From the NCBI GenBank assembly GCA_022771205.1, contig JALFCF010000006.1, positions 62,001 to 126,000 on the forward strand: a stretch of DNA of 64,000 bases, given 5' to 3'. The notes below the pieces were generated by a model, which worked only from the letters and a program-made list of their open reading frames with translations, was not told the DNA's origin and searched no databases. Positions within the stretch are counted from its first letter, which is position 1, and each line of letters begins with the position of its first letter. The stretch is from Mycoplasmatota bacterium. GTDB taxonomy: Bacteria; Bacillota_I; Bacilli_A; RF39; UBA660. Shown here one piece after another: positions 50,849-59,667 of the stretch. Position numbers and translations under genes: made by a program.

Positions 50849-51286
50849 CTAAAGTTCTATTAAACTTTTTTCAAAATCTTTAACATAATATTTTATGTTT
50901 TTTCTACCTTTACTAATAATTATATGTCCTTCTTGTTCCAATAACTTTTTTTGTAATTTTATTGCTTCAGGATATTTTATATTTAACTCACCATCAGTCT
51001 TTAATGTTCTCCAATAAGGGATAATATCATCTTTTCTTTGATAACTAGCCCAAGCAACAATATTTATAAATATCCCACAAGTAAGAGGACATGCAATATC
51101 AACAGAATATTTTTTACTAATAGTCTTTCGTAAAATATCTGTAGTAACTAACTTACCATAAGGAACTTTTCTCATAAGCCTATCATATTCAATAGGTGGA
51201 GCAGCAACCATTGTCTTTGCTTTCCATTTATTACTAGCATTATAATCTAGTTCAATTATTTTTGGCATATCTTTACTATTATTCAT
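50849..51286 (-). CDS. MGMT-family alkyltransferase-like protein without the catalytic Cys
   Basis: 145 residues matching the DNA-binding domain of O6-alkylguanine transferases: RLMRKVPYGKLVTTDILR, CPLTCGIFINIVAWA, and IPYWRTLKTDGELN. In active enzymes the last motif is Pro-Cys-His-Arg; here it is Pro-Tyr-Trp-Arg, so it cannot transfer alkyl groups through that Cys. Such proteins may flag damage for excision repair, or be regulators. 20 bp upstream of the Qng1 gene, likely the same transcript. Confidence 0.75.
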   Translation of the reverse strand: MNNSKDMPKIIELDYNASNKWKAKTMVAAPPIEYDRLMRKVPYGKLVTTDILRKTISKKYSVDIACPLTCGIFINIVAWASYQRKDDIIPYWRTLKTDGELNIKYPEAIKLQKKLLEQEGHIIISKGRKNIKYYVKDFEKSLIEL

Positions 51287-51326
51287 CTTAGCATTAAAAT
51301 CTTTTTCAACTTTAATTTAATAATAA

Positions 51327-51539
51327 TTAATGTAAATATTTCTTTTTGATAATCTCTGCAATAATAAAAATTATAATACTAGGTACAATAAATTCAATAA
51401 ATCGCAATAATACAAAAGTATAAAATGGTGCAGAATTATTTACTAAATCATAACTAAAATAATCAACACCAACCATAACTATAAAAAACAAAACCAAAAC
51501 AATTGAAAAAATGTATAAATATTTATATATTTTTTTCAT
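51327..51539 (-). CDS. Small two-helix membrane protein
   Basis: 70 residues with two membrane segments (about 8-27 and 42-64), a short basic start and a Lys-rich end. GGAG precedes the ATG. No family recognised. Confidence 0.6.
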   Translation of the reverse strand: MKKIYKYLYIFSIVLVLFFIVMVGVDYFSYDLVNNSAPFYTFVLLRFIEFIVPSIIIFIIAEIIKKKYLH

Positions 51540-51554
51540 ATAAACACTCCAAAC

Positions 51555-52138
51555 CTATTCATTATCTCTAACAACTTTACACAGATTACCATAAGCTATT
51601 TTATTATCTGGTATATCTTTCGTAACTACACTACCAGCACCTATAACAACATTGTTTCCGATAGTAACACCAGGAAGTATAATTACTCCACCACCAATCC
51701 AAACATTATCCCCAATAATAACTGGTTTAGTTTGAGTCTTACAAAAATCAAAAGAACCATCTCTATTTTTTAAACCAAATCTTTCAAGAGCATTAGTAGG
51801 ATGAAAAGCAGTATATATTTGAACATTAGGTGCAATTAATCCATTTTTTCCTATAATAATCTTATTATCATCCAAAAAAGTACAATTCATATTAATTTCT
51901 GTATTGCTACCAATATATATATTATTACCATAATCAACATAAAAAGGAGGCGTCATCCAAACCTTTTCTTCTACGTTTCCCAACAATTGTTTTAAAATTT
52001 TATTTTTTTATCTAAATCTTCAGATACCGTATTATTATATTCTCGAATTAAATTTTTAGCTAAATACCATTGATCTAGTAATTCTTTATCACCACAATCA
52101 TATAATTCTCCAGACAACATTTTTTCTCTTTCAGTCAT
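51555..52138 (-). pseudogene. maa: Maltose/galactoside O-acetyltransferase, frameshifted
   Basis: From ATG 52138 (behind AGGAGG) the protein starts as a maltose acetyltransferase (MTEREKMLSGELYDCGDKEL), then stops at 51992 because of a one-base loss in a run of A. The adjacent frame, from about 51990 to 51555, carries the left-handed hexapeptide repeat domain (FYVDYGNNIYIGSNTEINMN; VIIGDNVWIGGGVIILPG; VVIGAGSVVTKDI). Adding one A to the AAAA at the junction rebuilds KKIKILKQLLGN. The gene is otherwise intact, so this may be a recent mutation, slippage or a sequence error. Confidence 0.85.
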
Positions 52139-52160
52139 ATTTAACCTCCTAATAAAAATT

Positions 52161-52877
52161 CTATAAGCATTTATTTTTCTTTTTTTTAAGATACAAGTCA
52201 ATCGGAGTTTCTACTAATTCAAAATTATTAGCACTATAATAACTAATCATATCAGCTCTACTATGATATAAATCAACAACATCATGAATAGCAACCACAT
52301 TATGTAAATCTTCTGTAATTCTTTCTACTGGTGTAATACTCATAAAATACGATAAAACTGCTTCTCTTGAATCTGTTTCCTGACCAGTATCCAAATTTAC
52401 TAATTCAAGAACACTTATTTTCTCTGGGGGAACAGTTTCCTGTGTATAACAATCTTTTGGGTCATTTGAATTAACGTTACGAATATCTAAAACTGTTAAA
52501 TAAACACCATCACCAATATATTCAGAAAAATTTTTATACTCTATAATCTGTTGAATCCAAATAATTGCATTCTGTAAAGCTTTTAACTCCAAAATATCTT
52601 CTGAATCCAAACCGACTTCTTTTTCACGAGTTAAATAATATTTAATTCTTTCACTATAACGATGAATAGCCTTTTCACCACGATTACCCGCATAATTATT
52701 ATAATGGTTTAATAACGAACCATACATCAATATTGAATTGATAATTCCTTTAGATAAAAAAACAGCACATCTGTTATCTCCTATAGACCTAGTTCTACTA
52801 CCAATTTGAGGAACTAATCCCTCTTTTCCAATACTATTCAAATTACCATAACTAGTAAAATGATAATATTTATCCAT
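52161..52877 (-). CDS. ART/phosphotransferase-like accessory protein, paralogue of 49239 gene
   Basis: 238 residues starting MDKYYHFTSYGNLNSIGKEG, then VPQIGSRTRSIGDN and CAVFLSKG. The opening fits DarT/KptA-like folds, where a His and an Arg near the N-terminus hold the NAD or RNA end; here His is in YYHFTS and Arg in SRTRS. The shared segments with the 49239 gene are GVYL, the C-Y/T-T/S-Q-x-V-x-P region and a long C-terminal helix. Start 52877 has AAGGTG six bases upstream. The C-terminus is Lys-rich. Function open. Confidence 0.55.
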   Translation of the reverse strand: MDKYYHFTSYGNLNSIGKEGLVPQIGSRTRSIGDNRCAVFLSKGIINSILMYGSLLNHYNNYAGNRGEKAIHRYSERIKYYLTREKEVGLDSEDILELKALQNAIIWIQQIIEYKNFSEYIGDGVYLTVLDIRNVNSNDPKDCYTQETVPPEKISVLELVNLDTGQETDSREAVLSYFMSITPVERITEDLHNVVAIHDVVDLYHSRADMISYYSANNFELVETPIDLYLKKKKNKCL

Positions 52878-52901
52878 CAACTTCACCTTCCATTAATACA
52901 A

Positions 52902-54047
52902 TTATTTTTGTGAACCACTCATTTCACTTTCATACCTACTAACCTTTGACAAATAAACATTTTCTACTTCATCAGAATATTTCATAGGCTTAACTACATC
53001 TTCAATATAACCAGACAAAATATTTTTAGTAGTGTCTAAACCATAATTATATTCACAAAAAGAAATATAATAATCAAGATTATCGTTTAACATTTGTAAT
53101 TGTTCTGGCATAACAATAGAAGGTTGATACAACATCTTATTAAGACATTTAAAATCAAGATTCATAGTCTCCCGTGCTTCTAAAGCAGTTAAATACTCCC
53201 CTATTAAACAATCACAACCATCACTAAATAAAATAATACCAGTATAATTTGTTTTTTCTTTATCTAAAATAACTTCATTAATCGAATTACCAAAAGATTT
53301 ATTAAGCTGCAGTCTTCTTTTTTCTAATAAATCAGGTGTTAATAATTTAGTACAAACACTTCCAGAACCAGAATATCCTGCACCAATATATTGATTGTCA
53401 ACTTTTCCTAACGTTTTAATACTAGGATAAGACTCCTCCCGTGTAGCAATATCAACTTCACTTGCACCTAAAAAATTATCAGTATTAACATCTGTAACCA
53501 ATAATAACTTACCATCCTGAAAACTATCTAACATATTATTAGTAAATAAAGTAGCACAAGTATAAGGATGACCATTCTTTCTATAATATCTTCCTCCAGG
53601 AAATTGCTCAGGATTACTTGTAACTGTTGCAACAAAAGAAAAATCCTGGCCATTCTCAAATGAAGAAAAACCTTTTATTGAATCATTCCATACTTTAGCA
53701 ACCATTTCTGCAATACTATCCTCTAAAGAAAATAACTCTCTAGCTCTCGTCTCTACTTCACACCCAAGTAAAGAAGCATCATGCGGATATTGATAATGTG
53801 GTGGCTGTAAATTATTAACAACGGTAGGATCTAATAATTCATTATTAATACGACTAGATAAATCATTAGGAAAAGCTACATCATAATCATGTAAAAAAGA
53901 AGCTACTTTACTAGAAAACATCTTTATTTGCTCCTCTGATAACATTTGATTATTATGATACGCACTTAAAATATTATGATATTCTCTAACAAGTCTAATT
54001 AAATCACTTGTTTCTACTCTATCTCTTAAATAGTTAAAATCTCTCAT
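52902..54047 (-). CDS. Unknown 381-residue protein
   Basis: Soluble. The N-terminal helical 90 residues precede a mixed domain with CEVETRARELFSLEDSIAEM, FPGGRYYRKNGHPYTCATLF, LLLVTDVNTDNFLGA and IGAGYSGSGSVCTKLL; near residue 280 TGIILFSDGCDCLIGEY. No family recognised. GAGG precedes the ATG. It lies 24 bp upstream of the ART-like gene at 52161 and is probably in the same transcript. Confidence 0.6.
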   Translation of the reverse strand: MRDFNYLRDRVETSDLIRLVREYHNILSAYHNNQMLSEEQIKMFSSKVASFLHDYDVAFPNDLSSRINNELLDPTVVNNLQPPHYQYPHDASLLGCEVETRARELFSLEDSIAEMVAKVWNDSIKGFSSFENGQDFSFVATVTSNPEQFPGGRYYRKNGHPYTCATLFTNNMLDSFQDGKLLLVTDVNTDNFLGASEVDIATREESYPSIKTLGKVDNQYIGAGYSGSGSVCTKLLTPDLLEKRRLQLNKSFGNSINEVILDKEKTNYTGIILFSDGCDCLIGEYLTALEARETMNLDFKCLNKMLYQPSIVMPEQLQMLNDNLDYYISFCEYNYGLDTTKNILSGYIEDVVKPMKYSDEVENVYLSKVSRYESEMSGSQK

Positions 54048-54108
54048 ATAACAAAACCTCTTTAGTAATATATAACTAATAAAATTATATCATAACGAAA
54101 CTACAATA

Positions 54109-55503
54109 TTAAAAGCATTTAATTTTCGGAAACTTATTATAAGTACTCCTAATCTCAATACCAACACTCTGATATTCATCTATCTTTTTTATAATTTCTA
54201 TATCAATAATTTCTCCCGGAACAATAAATGGAACACCCGGAGGATAAACCCATAAATACTCTTGACTAGTTTTTCCAGCAGCATCAAAAATACTGCAAAA
54301 ATCACTTTCCAAATTATCTATAGCCTTAAAAACATTCATTTTCTTTTGAGGAATAATAGACATAAATTCTAATGATCTACGAGAACAAAAACTAAGAGTG
54401 AAATCAATCTCTTTTAAAGCATCAAATAAACGTTCAAAATTTTGTCTTGAATCACATACGCTACTCATCGCAATAACATAATAAATAGAACTCATTTCAA
54501 CCTCAATTTTATATTGTTTTCTTAAAATATTAGCCAGTTCTAAACCACTAATATTAGTATCTTTTACAAGAATAACAATTTTACCATAATCATAAAAAGA
54601 ATGTAATCTATTACCTAATATAACTAGTTTTTTCAATTCTTTTGTTTGATTATAAAACCATTGTAAATTAGACTCATATTGTCGAAATAAATCATGCCCT
54701 TTATCTTCAATTAGACTTAAGCAATTATCAATAGAACTCATAAGGACATAAGATGGACTACTAGTTTCAAAAATAGAAAGTGCACGCGATACTTCAGCTT
54801 CTTCTACTAATTTTCCTTGAATATGTAAAAGTGCCGTTTGGGTTAAAGAAGGTAAAGTCTTATGTAAACTTTGAATTACTATATCAGCACCACTTTCTAA
54901 TGCTGAATATTTTGCTAATTGAGAATCAAAGTTTAAATGCGCACCATGTGCTTCATCAACAAGAACTGGTATATTACATTCATGAGCCACTTTGACTACA
55001 TCATAAATATTGCTAATAATACCTTCATAAGTAGGAGATGTTAAAACAATTAGTTTAATATCCTGATGTTTATTCAGTGCATCCACCACATCTTCTACAA
55101 AAACCCCTTGATCAATACCATATTGATCAACTCTAGGCATCAAATAAATTGGATTTAAATTTCTAATCTCAATAGCATGATAAACCGATTTATGACACCC
55201 TCTAGCAACCAACACTGAATCCCCAAAAGAAGTAGCACTATAAATTCCAGTTAATATTCCACAAGTACTACCATTTACTAATAAAAAACTTCTATCACTA
55301 CCATAAAGCTTTTTTGCTTTATCCTCTATATCTTTTAATATAGTTTCTGGATGATGTAAATCATCAAAGCCATCTATTTCAGTAATATCTTTTTCATAGG
55401 GCAAAGAACTGCCTAAAAGTTCGACATTTCTCTTGTGACCAGGCATATGCATCGGTAAATATCCAGATTGACTATACTTAACTAATTTTTCTTCTAATTT
55501 CAT
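54109..55503 (-). CDS. Orn/Lys/Arg decarboxylase-family PLP enzyme
   Basis: 464 residues, fold-type I PLP enzyme of the group III decarboxylases (arginine, lysine or ornithine decarboxylase, the SpeA/YaaO type of Firmicutes). MPGHKRN at the N-terminus, the phosphate-binding VNGSTCGILTG, SPTYEGI, the PLP Asp in VDEAHGAHL and the Schiff-base Lys in QSLHKTLPSLTQ. Substrate cannot be told from motifs. It is 1 bp downstream of scfB, on the same strand; a functional link is not implied. Confidence 0.88.
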   Translation of the reverse strand: MKLEEKLVKYSQSGYLPMHMPGHKRNVELLGSSLPYEKDITEIDGFDDLHHPETILKDIEDKAKKLYGSDRSFLLVNGSTCGILTGIYSATSFGDSVLVARGCHKSVYHAIEIRNLNPIYLMPRVDQYGIDQGVFVEDVVDALNKHQDIKLIVLTSPTYEGIISNIYDVVKVAHECNIPVLVDEAHGAHLNFDSQLAKYSALESGADIVIQSLHKTLPSLTQTALLHIQGKLVEEAEVSRALSIFETSSPSYVLMSSIDNCLSLIEDKGHDLFRQYESNLQWFYNQTKELKKLVILGNRLHSFYDYGKIVILVKDTNISGLELANILRKQYKIEVEMSSIYYVIAMSSVCDSRQNFERLFDALKEIDFTLSFCSRRSLEFMSIIPQKKMNVFKAIDNLESDFCSIFDAAGKTSQEYLWVYPPGVPFIVPGEIIDIEIIKKIDEYQSVGIEIRSTYNKFPKIKCF

Positions 55504-55504
55504 A

Positions 55505-56890
55505 TTAGATATCCTCTTGATCTAGTGCCTCAGAAATTTTAACCATAACAGCACATTCTATTCTTTTTCTAAACAATTTACAACCAAAATCATAGACTCC
55601 ATTAATACTTCCAGTAGTATGATAACTATTAGCACTACAACCACCACTACAATAAAGTTTAGCCCAACAATTTTCACATTCTTTTCTAGAATATACATTA
55701 CATAATTTAAACTCATCTCTTAATTTAGTATTAGTAATTCCTTCATAAACATTTCCCATTAAGAATTTAGTATCACCAACAAATTGATGACAAGGATAAA
55801 AATCTCCATTAGGTGTGACAGCTAAATATTCAGTACCAGAACCACAACCAGTAATTCTTTTATAAATACAAGGACCACCTGTTAAATTTATCATATAGTG
55901 ATAAAAAGTAAAGGGATTCCCTTCTCTACGTCTTTTAATCATCTCTTTAGCTAAAATTTCATATTGTTCATAAATAGTATCTAAATCTTCTTCTCTTAAT
56001 GCATAATCAGTATCAGGTTTAGAAACTACAGGTTCCATAGATAATTCTTTAAAACCTAAATCCAACATATGAAAAATATCATTAGTAAAATCTAAATTAT
56101 TTCTAGTAAAAGTACCTCTCATATAATACTCTTTATCTCCACGTTTTTTAACAAAATTTTGAAAATGTGGAACAATAATATCATAACTACCCTTACCATC
56201 CAATCTTTTTCTTTTTAAATCATTAACTTCTTTTCTACCATCTAAACTAAGTACAACATTATCCATCTCTTTATTTAAAAAATCAATAACTTCATCATTT
56301 AATAAAACACCATTTGTTGTTAAAGTAAAGCGAAAATGTTTATCCTTTTCTTTTTCAATACTTCTAGCATAATGTACTAACTCCTTAACAACGTCAAAAT
56401 TAACTAAAGGTTCTCCACCAAAAAAGTCAACTTCCAAATTATGTCTAGAACCAGAATGTTCTACTAAAAAATCTAAAGCTTTTTTACCAACTTCAAAACT
56501 CATAATAGCATCATCACCATGATACTTTCCTTGACCAGCAAAACAGTACTCGCAGTTTAAATTACATGTATGTGCAACATGTAAACACATTGCTTTAATT
56601 ACAGAATCTCGTTTCTTTAAATCAAGATTAGCATCTTTAAAAACATCTTCTGTAAAAAGCTCTCCACTATCAATTAAAGAATCAACTTCAAGAAAAGTAT
56701 CTTCAATATCTCTTTTCGTAATACCTAAATTTTTATATTTGTCTAACATGCGCATTGTTATTTCATCTTTACTTTTTTTATCATTATATAACTCAATAAT
56801 ATCATAACTTAAATCATCTACACAGTGTACACCTCCACTATAAGTATCAAGTACAATATTAAATCCATTTAGTTTATATTGATGTATCAT
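55505..56890 (-). CDS. scfB: SCIFF radical-SAM maturase ScfB
   Basis: 461-residue radical SAM enzyme that makes thioether (Cys to alpha- or gamma-carbon) cross-links in SCIFF peptides. N-terminal RiPP-recognition-like part (MIHQYKLNGFNIVLDTYSGG), radical SAM Cys-x3-Cys-x2-Cys in VAHTCNLNCEYCFAGQG, and a SPASM domain with Cys in FYPCHQF, ECENCWAKLYCSGGCSAN and DFGCKLF. The start is at 56890, right after AGGAGG; the longer frame to 56941 would read through the hairpin. It is downstream of scfA. Confidence 0.95.
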   Translation of the reverse strand: MIHQYKLNGFNIVLDTYSGGVHCVDDLSYDIIELYNDKKSKDEITMRMLDKYKNLGITKRDIEDTFLEVDSLIDSGELFTEDVFKDANLDLKKRDSVIKAMCLHVAHTCNLNCEYCFAGQGKYHGDDAIMSFEVGKKALDFLVEHSGSRHNLEVDFFGGEPLVNFDVVKELVHYARSIEKEKDKHFRFTLTTNGVLLNDEVIDFLNKEMDNVVLSLDGRKEVNDLKRKRLDGKGSYDIIVPHFQNFVKKRGDKEYYMRGTFTRNNLDFTNDIFHMLDLGFKELSMEPVVSKPDTDYALREEDLDTIYEQYEILAKEMIKRRREGNPFTFYHYMINLTGGPCIYKRITGCGSGTEYLAVTPNGDFYPCHQFVGDTKFLMGNVYEGITNTKLRDEFKLCNVYSRKECENCWAKLYCSGGCSANSYHTTGSINGVYDFGCKLFRKRIECAVMVKISEALDQEDI

Positions 56891-56903
56891 TTCTAAACCT
56901 CCT

Positions 56904-56933
56904 AAAAAAAATACCGACATTAAAATGCCGGTA
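56904..56933 (-). terminator. Attenuating hairpin between scfA and scfB
   Basis: Minus-strand stem TACCGGCAT / ATGTCGGTA (one G-U pair) with a 4-base loop and a run of eight T, located between the scfA stop and the scfB ribosome binding site. Confidence 0.85.
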
Positions 56934-56940
56934 ACCATCA

Positions 56941-57087
56941 CTATTTATTAACTTTTTCACATTTTTGATTTGCTATACCGCAAGAAGTTTTACAAGCTGA
57001 TTGACATGAAGTTTGACATTCTCCACAACCACCATTTTTCTTACTAGCTTTCAAATCACGAGTAGTTAATGTAATAATTCTTTTCAT
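56941..57087 (-). CDS. scfA: SCIFF ranthipeptide precursor ScfA (48 residues)
   Basis: Precursor peptide of the six-cysteines-in-forty-five-residues family. The leader MKRIITLTTRDLKASKKN precedes the core with six Cys (residues 21, 24, 28, 32, 36, 43), including the family-typical CGECQTSCQSACKTSC. After processing by ScfB it becomes a thioether-bridged ranthipeptide; roles in cell-cell signalling have been suggested for some. A GGAGGA lies 12 bases upstream of the ATG, somewhat far. Too short for most gene callers. Confidence 0.95.
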   Translation of the reverse strand: MKRIITLTTRDLKASKKNGGCGECQTSCQSACKTSCGIANQKCEKVNK

Positions 57088-57118
57088 AAGTATTAATCAT
57101 CCTCCTACAACTAACAGT

Positions 57119-57147
57119 AGTATATCATTAGAAATAAGATGTGTCAA
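57119..57147 (-). promoter_or_regulatory. scfA promoter
   Basis: Minus-strand TTGACA, exactly 17 bp, TATACT. Together with the hairpin after scfA it predicts high expression of the precursor relative to the maturase. Confidence 0.75.
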
Positions 57148-57177
57148 ACAATAGTCATTATGATAAATCATCATTAC

Positions 57178-57870
57178 CTATTCTTTAACCTCATAGCTAA
57201 TTAAATCTTTTAAATAAGAAATATCATTATCTGTCAAATCAAGTTGCAAAACTTCTTCCGAATTAAGCAACAATACATGATTCACTTCACTATCCACTAT
57301 ATCTTTAACCCGACTAAAATAATCTAACAAATCTTTAGAGTAAAAATTCAAATTTCCAATATAAACAACCCCATAATTTCTCCCTGGTTCTGGAGTTTTT
57401 AAATATTTCATCTGATAATTCAAAACATGATTCTTATTTTTCAAATCCAAATGTAATTCTTCAAACAACTCTCTTTTTAGACATAATTCCGGAGAAAAAT
57501 AATCACCATTCAAATCTTTAGAATCAGCCATTCCACCTATAATATTAAACTTATTATGATTATTTTTAATAAGAACATATTTATCATCTAAAGTTTTTAA
57601 TAAAATTGATACAAAAAAACTACGAACATCTAAATCATTATGATTTTTTGAATAAATAAGCCAAGAGTACTGAGCCTCACCAACTTCAATAACAAAGTTG
57701 TTTACATCAAATCTAGCTACAGATAAAATCTTTCCATCCCAATACCCTTCTTTTTCACAAATAAATTCCTCCCAATATTTATTAACACTATCTTTAATAT
57801 TATCCTTTAATTGAATTTCAAAAGGTTGTGCTTTTTTAATAATAGGGACTTTTTTAATAGCCTTTAACAT
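57178..57870 (-). CDS. Nudix hydrolase
   Basis: 230 residues. A helical N-terminal part is followed by a Nudix domain; the Nudix box reads GGMADSK...PELCLKRELFEELHLDL, with the Arg-Glu-x2-Glu-Glu metal-binding core and a His where Gly is usual. Start at 57870, with GAGAGGAA upstream. The upstream extension suggests a substrate-specificity domain. Substrate unknown. Confidence 0.8.
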   Translation of the reverse strand: MLKAIKKVPIIKKAQPFEIQLKDNIKDSVNKYWEEFICEKEGYWDGKILSVARFDVNNFVIEVGEAQYSWLIYSKNHNDLDVRSFFVSILLKTLDDKYVLIKNNHNKFNIIGGMADSKDLNGDYFSPELCLKRELFEELHLDLKNKNHVLNYQMKYLKTPEPGRNYGVVYIGNLNFYSKDLLDYFSRVKDIVDSEVNHVLLLNSEEVLQLDLTDNDISYLKDLISYEVKE

Positions 57871-57924
57871 AGCCTTCCTCTCTTTCAATAACACTTATTA
57901 AATAATTATCTTACCTCTTTCTCC

Positions 57925-58494
57925 TCATACAAAACTCTCACTTAAAATATAGTCCAAATATTCACTTGCAGTAATTCCCGTCTTAGGTTGCTTAAATTCT
58001 TTTAAAATTAATTTTTCTAACTCTGTATTTTTAATATCTTGATCTTGCAAAATAGAAATATAATTACTTTTTTGATATTCTAATAATTTTTCTATTGTAG
58101 GAAATTTAAAAATGCCTTTATGCATAAAATCAGAAAATTCAAACAAAAACCAAGTATCATCCTCTTCATAAATCAAAAAAGAATGCATTGAATACGAATT
58201 ATTATAATCTAACAAAACCATTTCAAAAAATGTTTTAATTTGATACCCATGATTAGAAAACCATTCTCTTTCAAATTCAACCATATCAAAGCAATTACCT
58301 ACTCTTGTCTGTAAAATATCATTAACACTTTGTAATTGATAATTTAAATACCAAGAACCATTAAAATCTGTATCAGTTGGAACAAATACTCTACCATCCT
58401 TACTTAAATATCCATAAGAAAAATATTGATTCATAAATTTTAATAATTCCTTCGGAGTAGTAATGTTTTGATATTTTTCTACTAAACTTTTCAT
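57925..58494 (-). CDS. Transglutaminase-like cysteine hydrolase fold protein
   Basis: 189 residues. A Cys in RVGNCFDMVEFEREWF, a His in YSMHSFLIYE and an Asp in FEFSDFMH are in the order and spacing of transglutaminase/papain-like catalytic triads. No signal peptide. Next to a nucleotidyltransferase-fold gene and a GNAT gene on the same strand. Substrate unknown. Confidence 0.65.
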   Translation of the reverse strand: MKSLVEKYQNITTPKELLKFMNQYFSYGYLSKDGRVFVPTDTDFNGSWYLNYQLQSVNDILQTRVGNCFDMVEFEREWFSNHGYQIKTFFEMVLLDYNNSYSMHSFLIYEEDDTWFLFEFSDFMHKGIFKFPTIEKLLEYQKSNYISILQDQDIKNTELEKLILKEFKQPKTGITASEYLDYILSESFV

Positions 58495-58502
58495 ACTATC
58501 CC

Positions 58503-59096
58503 CTACCACTCTATCACTGTTAACTTAGAAAATCTTTTTTTCCATCCCAATGCTTTTTTATCATATAACTCTTTAGAATTACTATCATGTTTAATAGGAC
58601 GAATAGTTCTACTAAAAATATCTGAAATACCATAAGGAGCATATACTTTTATATTACCTTCTTCTAGAGTAATACCTATCGCATGAACAGTTGCAATCCA
58701 TCTGCTTATCGCATCTTCTGAATTTTTATAAGGACGAATCTTTCCTCCCTCTTTATCTTCTTTCCATAAATGCATCCTAGCTTCATTAGAAACATCAATT
58801 GCATAAGTAATACCACGACTTCTTGCATAATCTTGAATCATTTTATAATATTTCATATCAGCATCAACACTTAAATCATCTGCATTATAATAAATAATAT
58901 CTAAATCCTTAATTTCATAATTCAAATCGCGACCATCTTGATAATTCCAAACAGTCTGAAAAATACTACCAGCCGCAATATAAAAATTAGGAAGATGAAG
59001 TTCAGCAATATACTCTAACATCTCCATTAATGAATGATTCTCTTTTAAAATAGAAATCAATTTTTTCAATTGTTCATCAATACATGAATACTGCAT
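58503..59096 (-). CDS. Nucleotidyltransferase family protein (DUF925/NTP_transf_6)
   Basis: 197 residues. YIAAGSIFQTVWNYQDGRDL holds the Gly-Ser/Thr core and KDLDIIYYNADDLS the metal-binding Asp pair; VSNEARMHLW and YAPYGISDIFSRTIRP are the further family motifs. AGGTGA precedes the ATG at 59096 and overlaps the TGA stop of the GNAT gene. Function of the family unknown. Confidence 0.85.
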   Translation of the reverse strand: MQYSCIDEQLKKLISILKENHSLMEMLEYIAELHLPNFYIAAGSIFQTVWNYQDGRDLNYEIKDLDIIYYNADDLSVDADMKYYKMIQDYARSRGITYAIDVSNEARMHLWKEDKEGGKIRPYKNSEDAISRWIATVHAIGITLEEGNIKVYAPYGISDIFSRTIRPIKHDSNSKELYDKKALGWKKRFSKLTVIEW

Positions 59097-59097
59097 A

Positions 59098-59580
59098 TCA
59101 CTCACCTAAATCCTTAATCATATCCATCGTACGACTATGATAGCCATTCGCTTCATAAAAAGAAATAGCTCTTGTATTATAGGAAAATACACCTAATAAA
59201 ACATCATGACACCCAATAAACTTTAAATATTCTTCCATTTTTAAAAGTAATGCTTTCCCTATCCCCTTAGAACGAACAGAACTAGAAACCACAAGTTCTG
59301 TGATTCTTCCTCTCATAGGAGCCTTAAAATCATAATTATTAATAGCATAATTATTAATAACTCCAGCAATTAAACCCACAATTCTTTCATCTTCTTTATA
59401 TAGAAAAATCTTACCTTTCCAAGCATTAACTTCTTCTAAGGTCTTCTTAAAATATAAATTACGATAATCATCAGTTAAAATATTATAACCTTCTCTATCA
59501 ATATCACTAATATGACGCTGTAACTCAACTAATAAATCTTTAATTTTTTCATCATACATAGAATCATATTCAACTATCAT
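59098..59580 (-). CDS. GNAT-family N-acetyltransferase
   Basis: 160 residues of the GNAT fold. The acetyl-CoA loop is VVSSSVRSKGIGKALL (Arg-x-x-Gly-x-Gly-Lys), followed by LGVFSYNTRAISFYEANGY. Substrate unknown. Its TGA stop overlaps the ribosome binding site of the next gene. Confidence 0.88.
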   Translation of the reverse strand: MIVEYDSMYDEKIKDLLVELQRHISDIDREGYNILTDDYRNLYFKKTLEEVNAWKGKIFLYKEDERIVGLIAGVINNYAINNYDFKAPMRGRITELVVSSSVRSKGIGKALLLKMEEYLKFIGCHDVLLGVFSYNTRAISFYEANGYHSRTMDMIKDLGE

Positions 59581-59631
59581 TCACATCACCTTCAAAACTA
59601 TCTACTTTATATCATAAAATAAAAAAAGAAA

Positions 59632-59660
59632 CAACAAAAAGCGTATTACAAAATACGCTT
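59632..59660 (-). terminator. Terminator of lepB
   Basis: Minus-strand stem AAGCGTATT / AATACGCTT, 4-base loop, T run. Confidence 0.85.
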
Positions 59661-59667
59661 AATAATA

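Noticed and set aside
56891-56941. Longer N-terminus of ScfB
   Set aside because: The extra frame reads through the attenuator hairpin and T run; the strong ribosome binding site is just before 56890.
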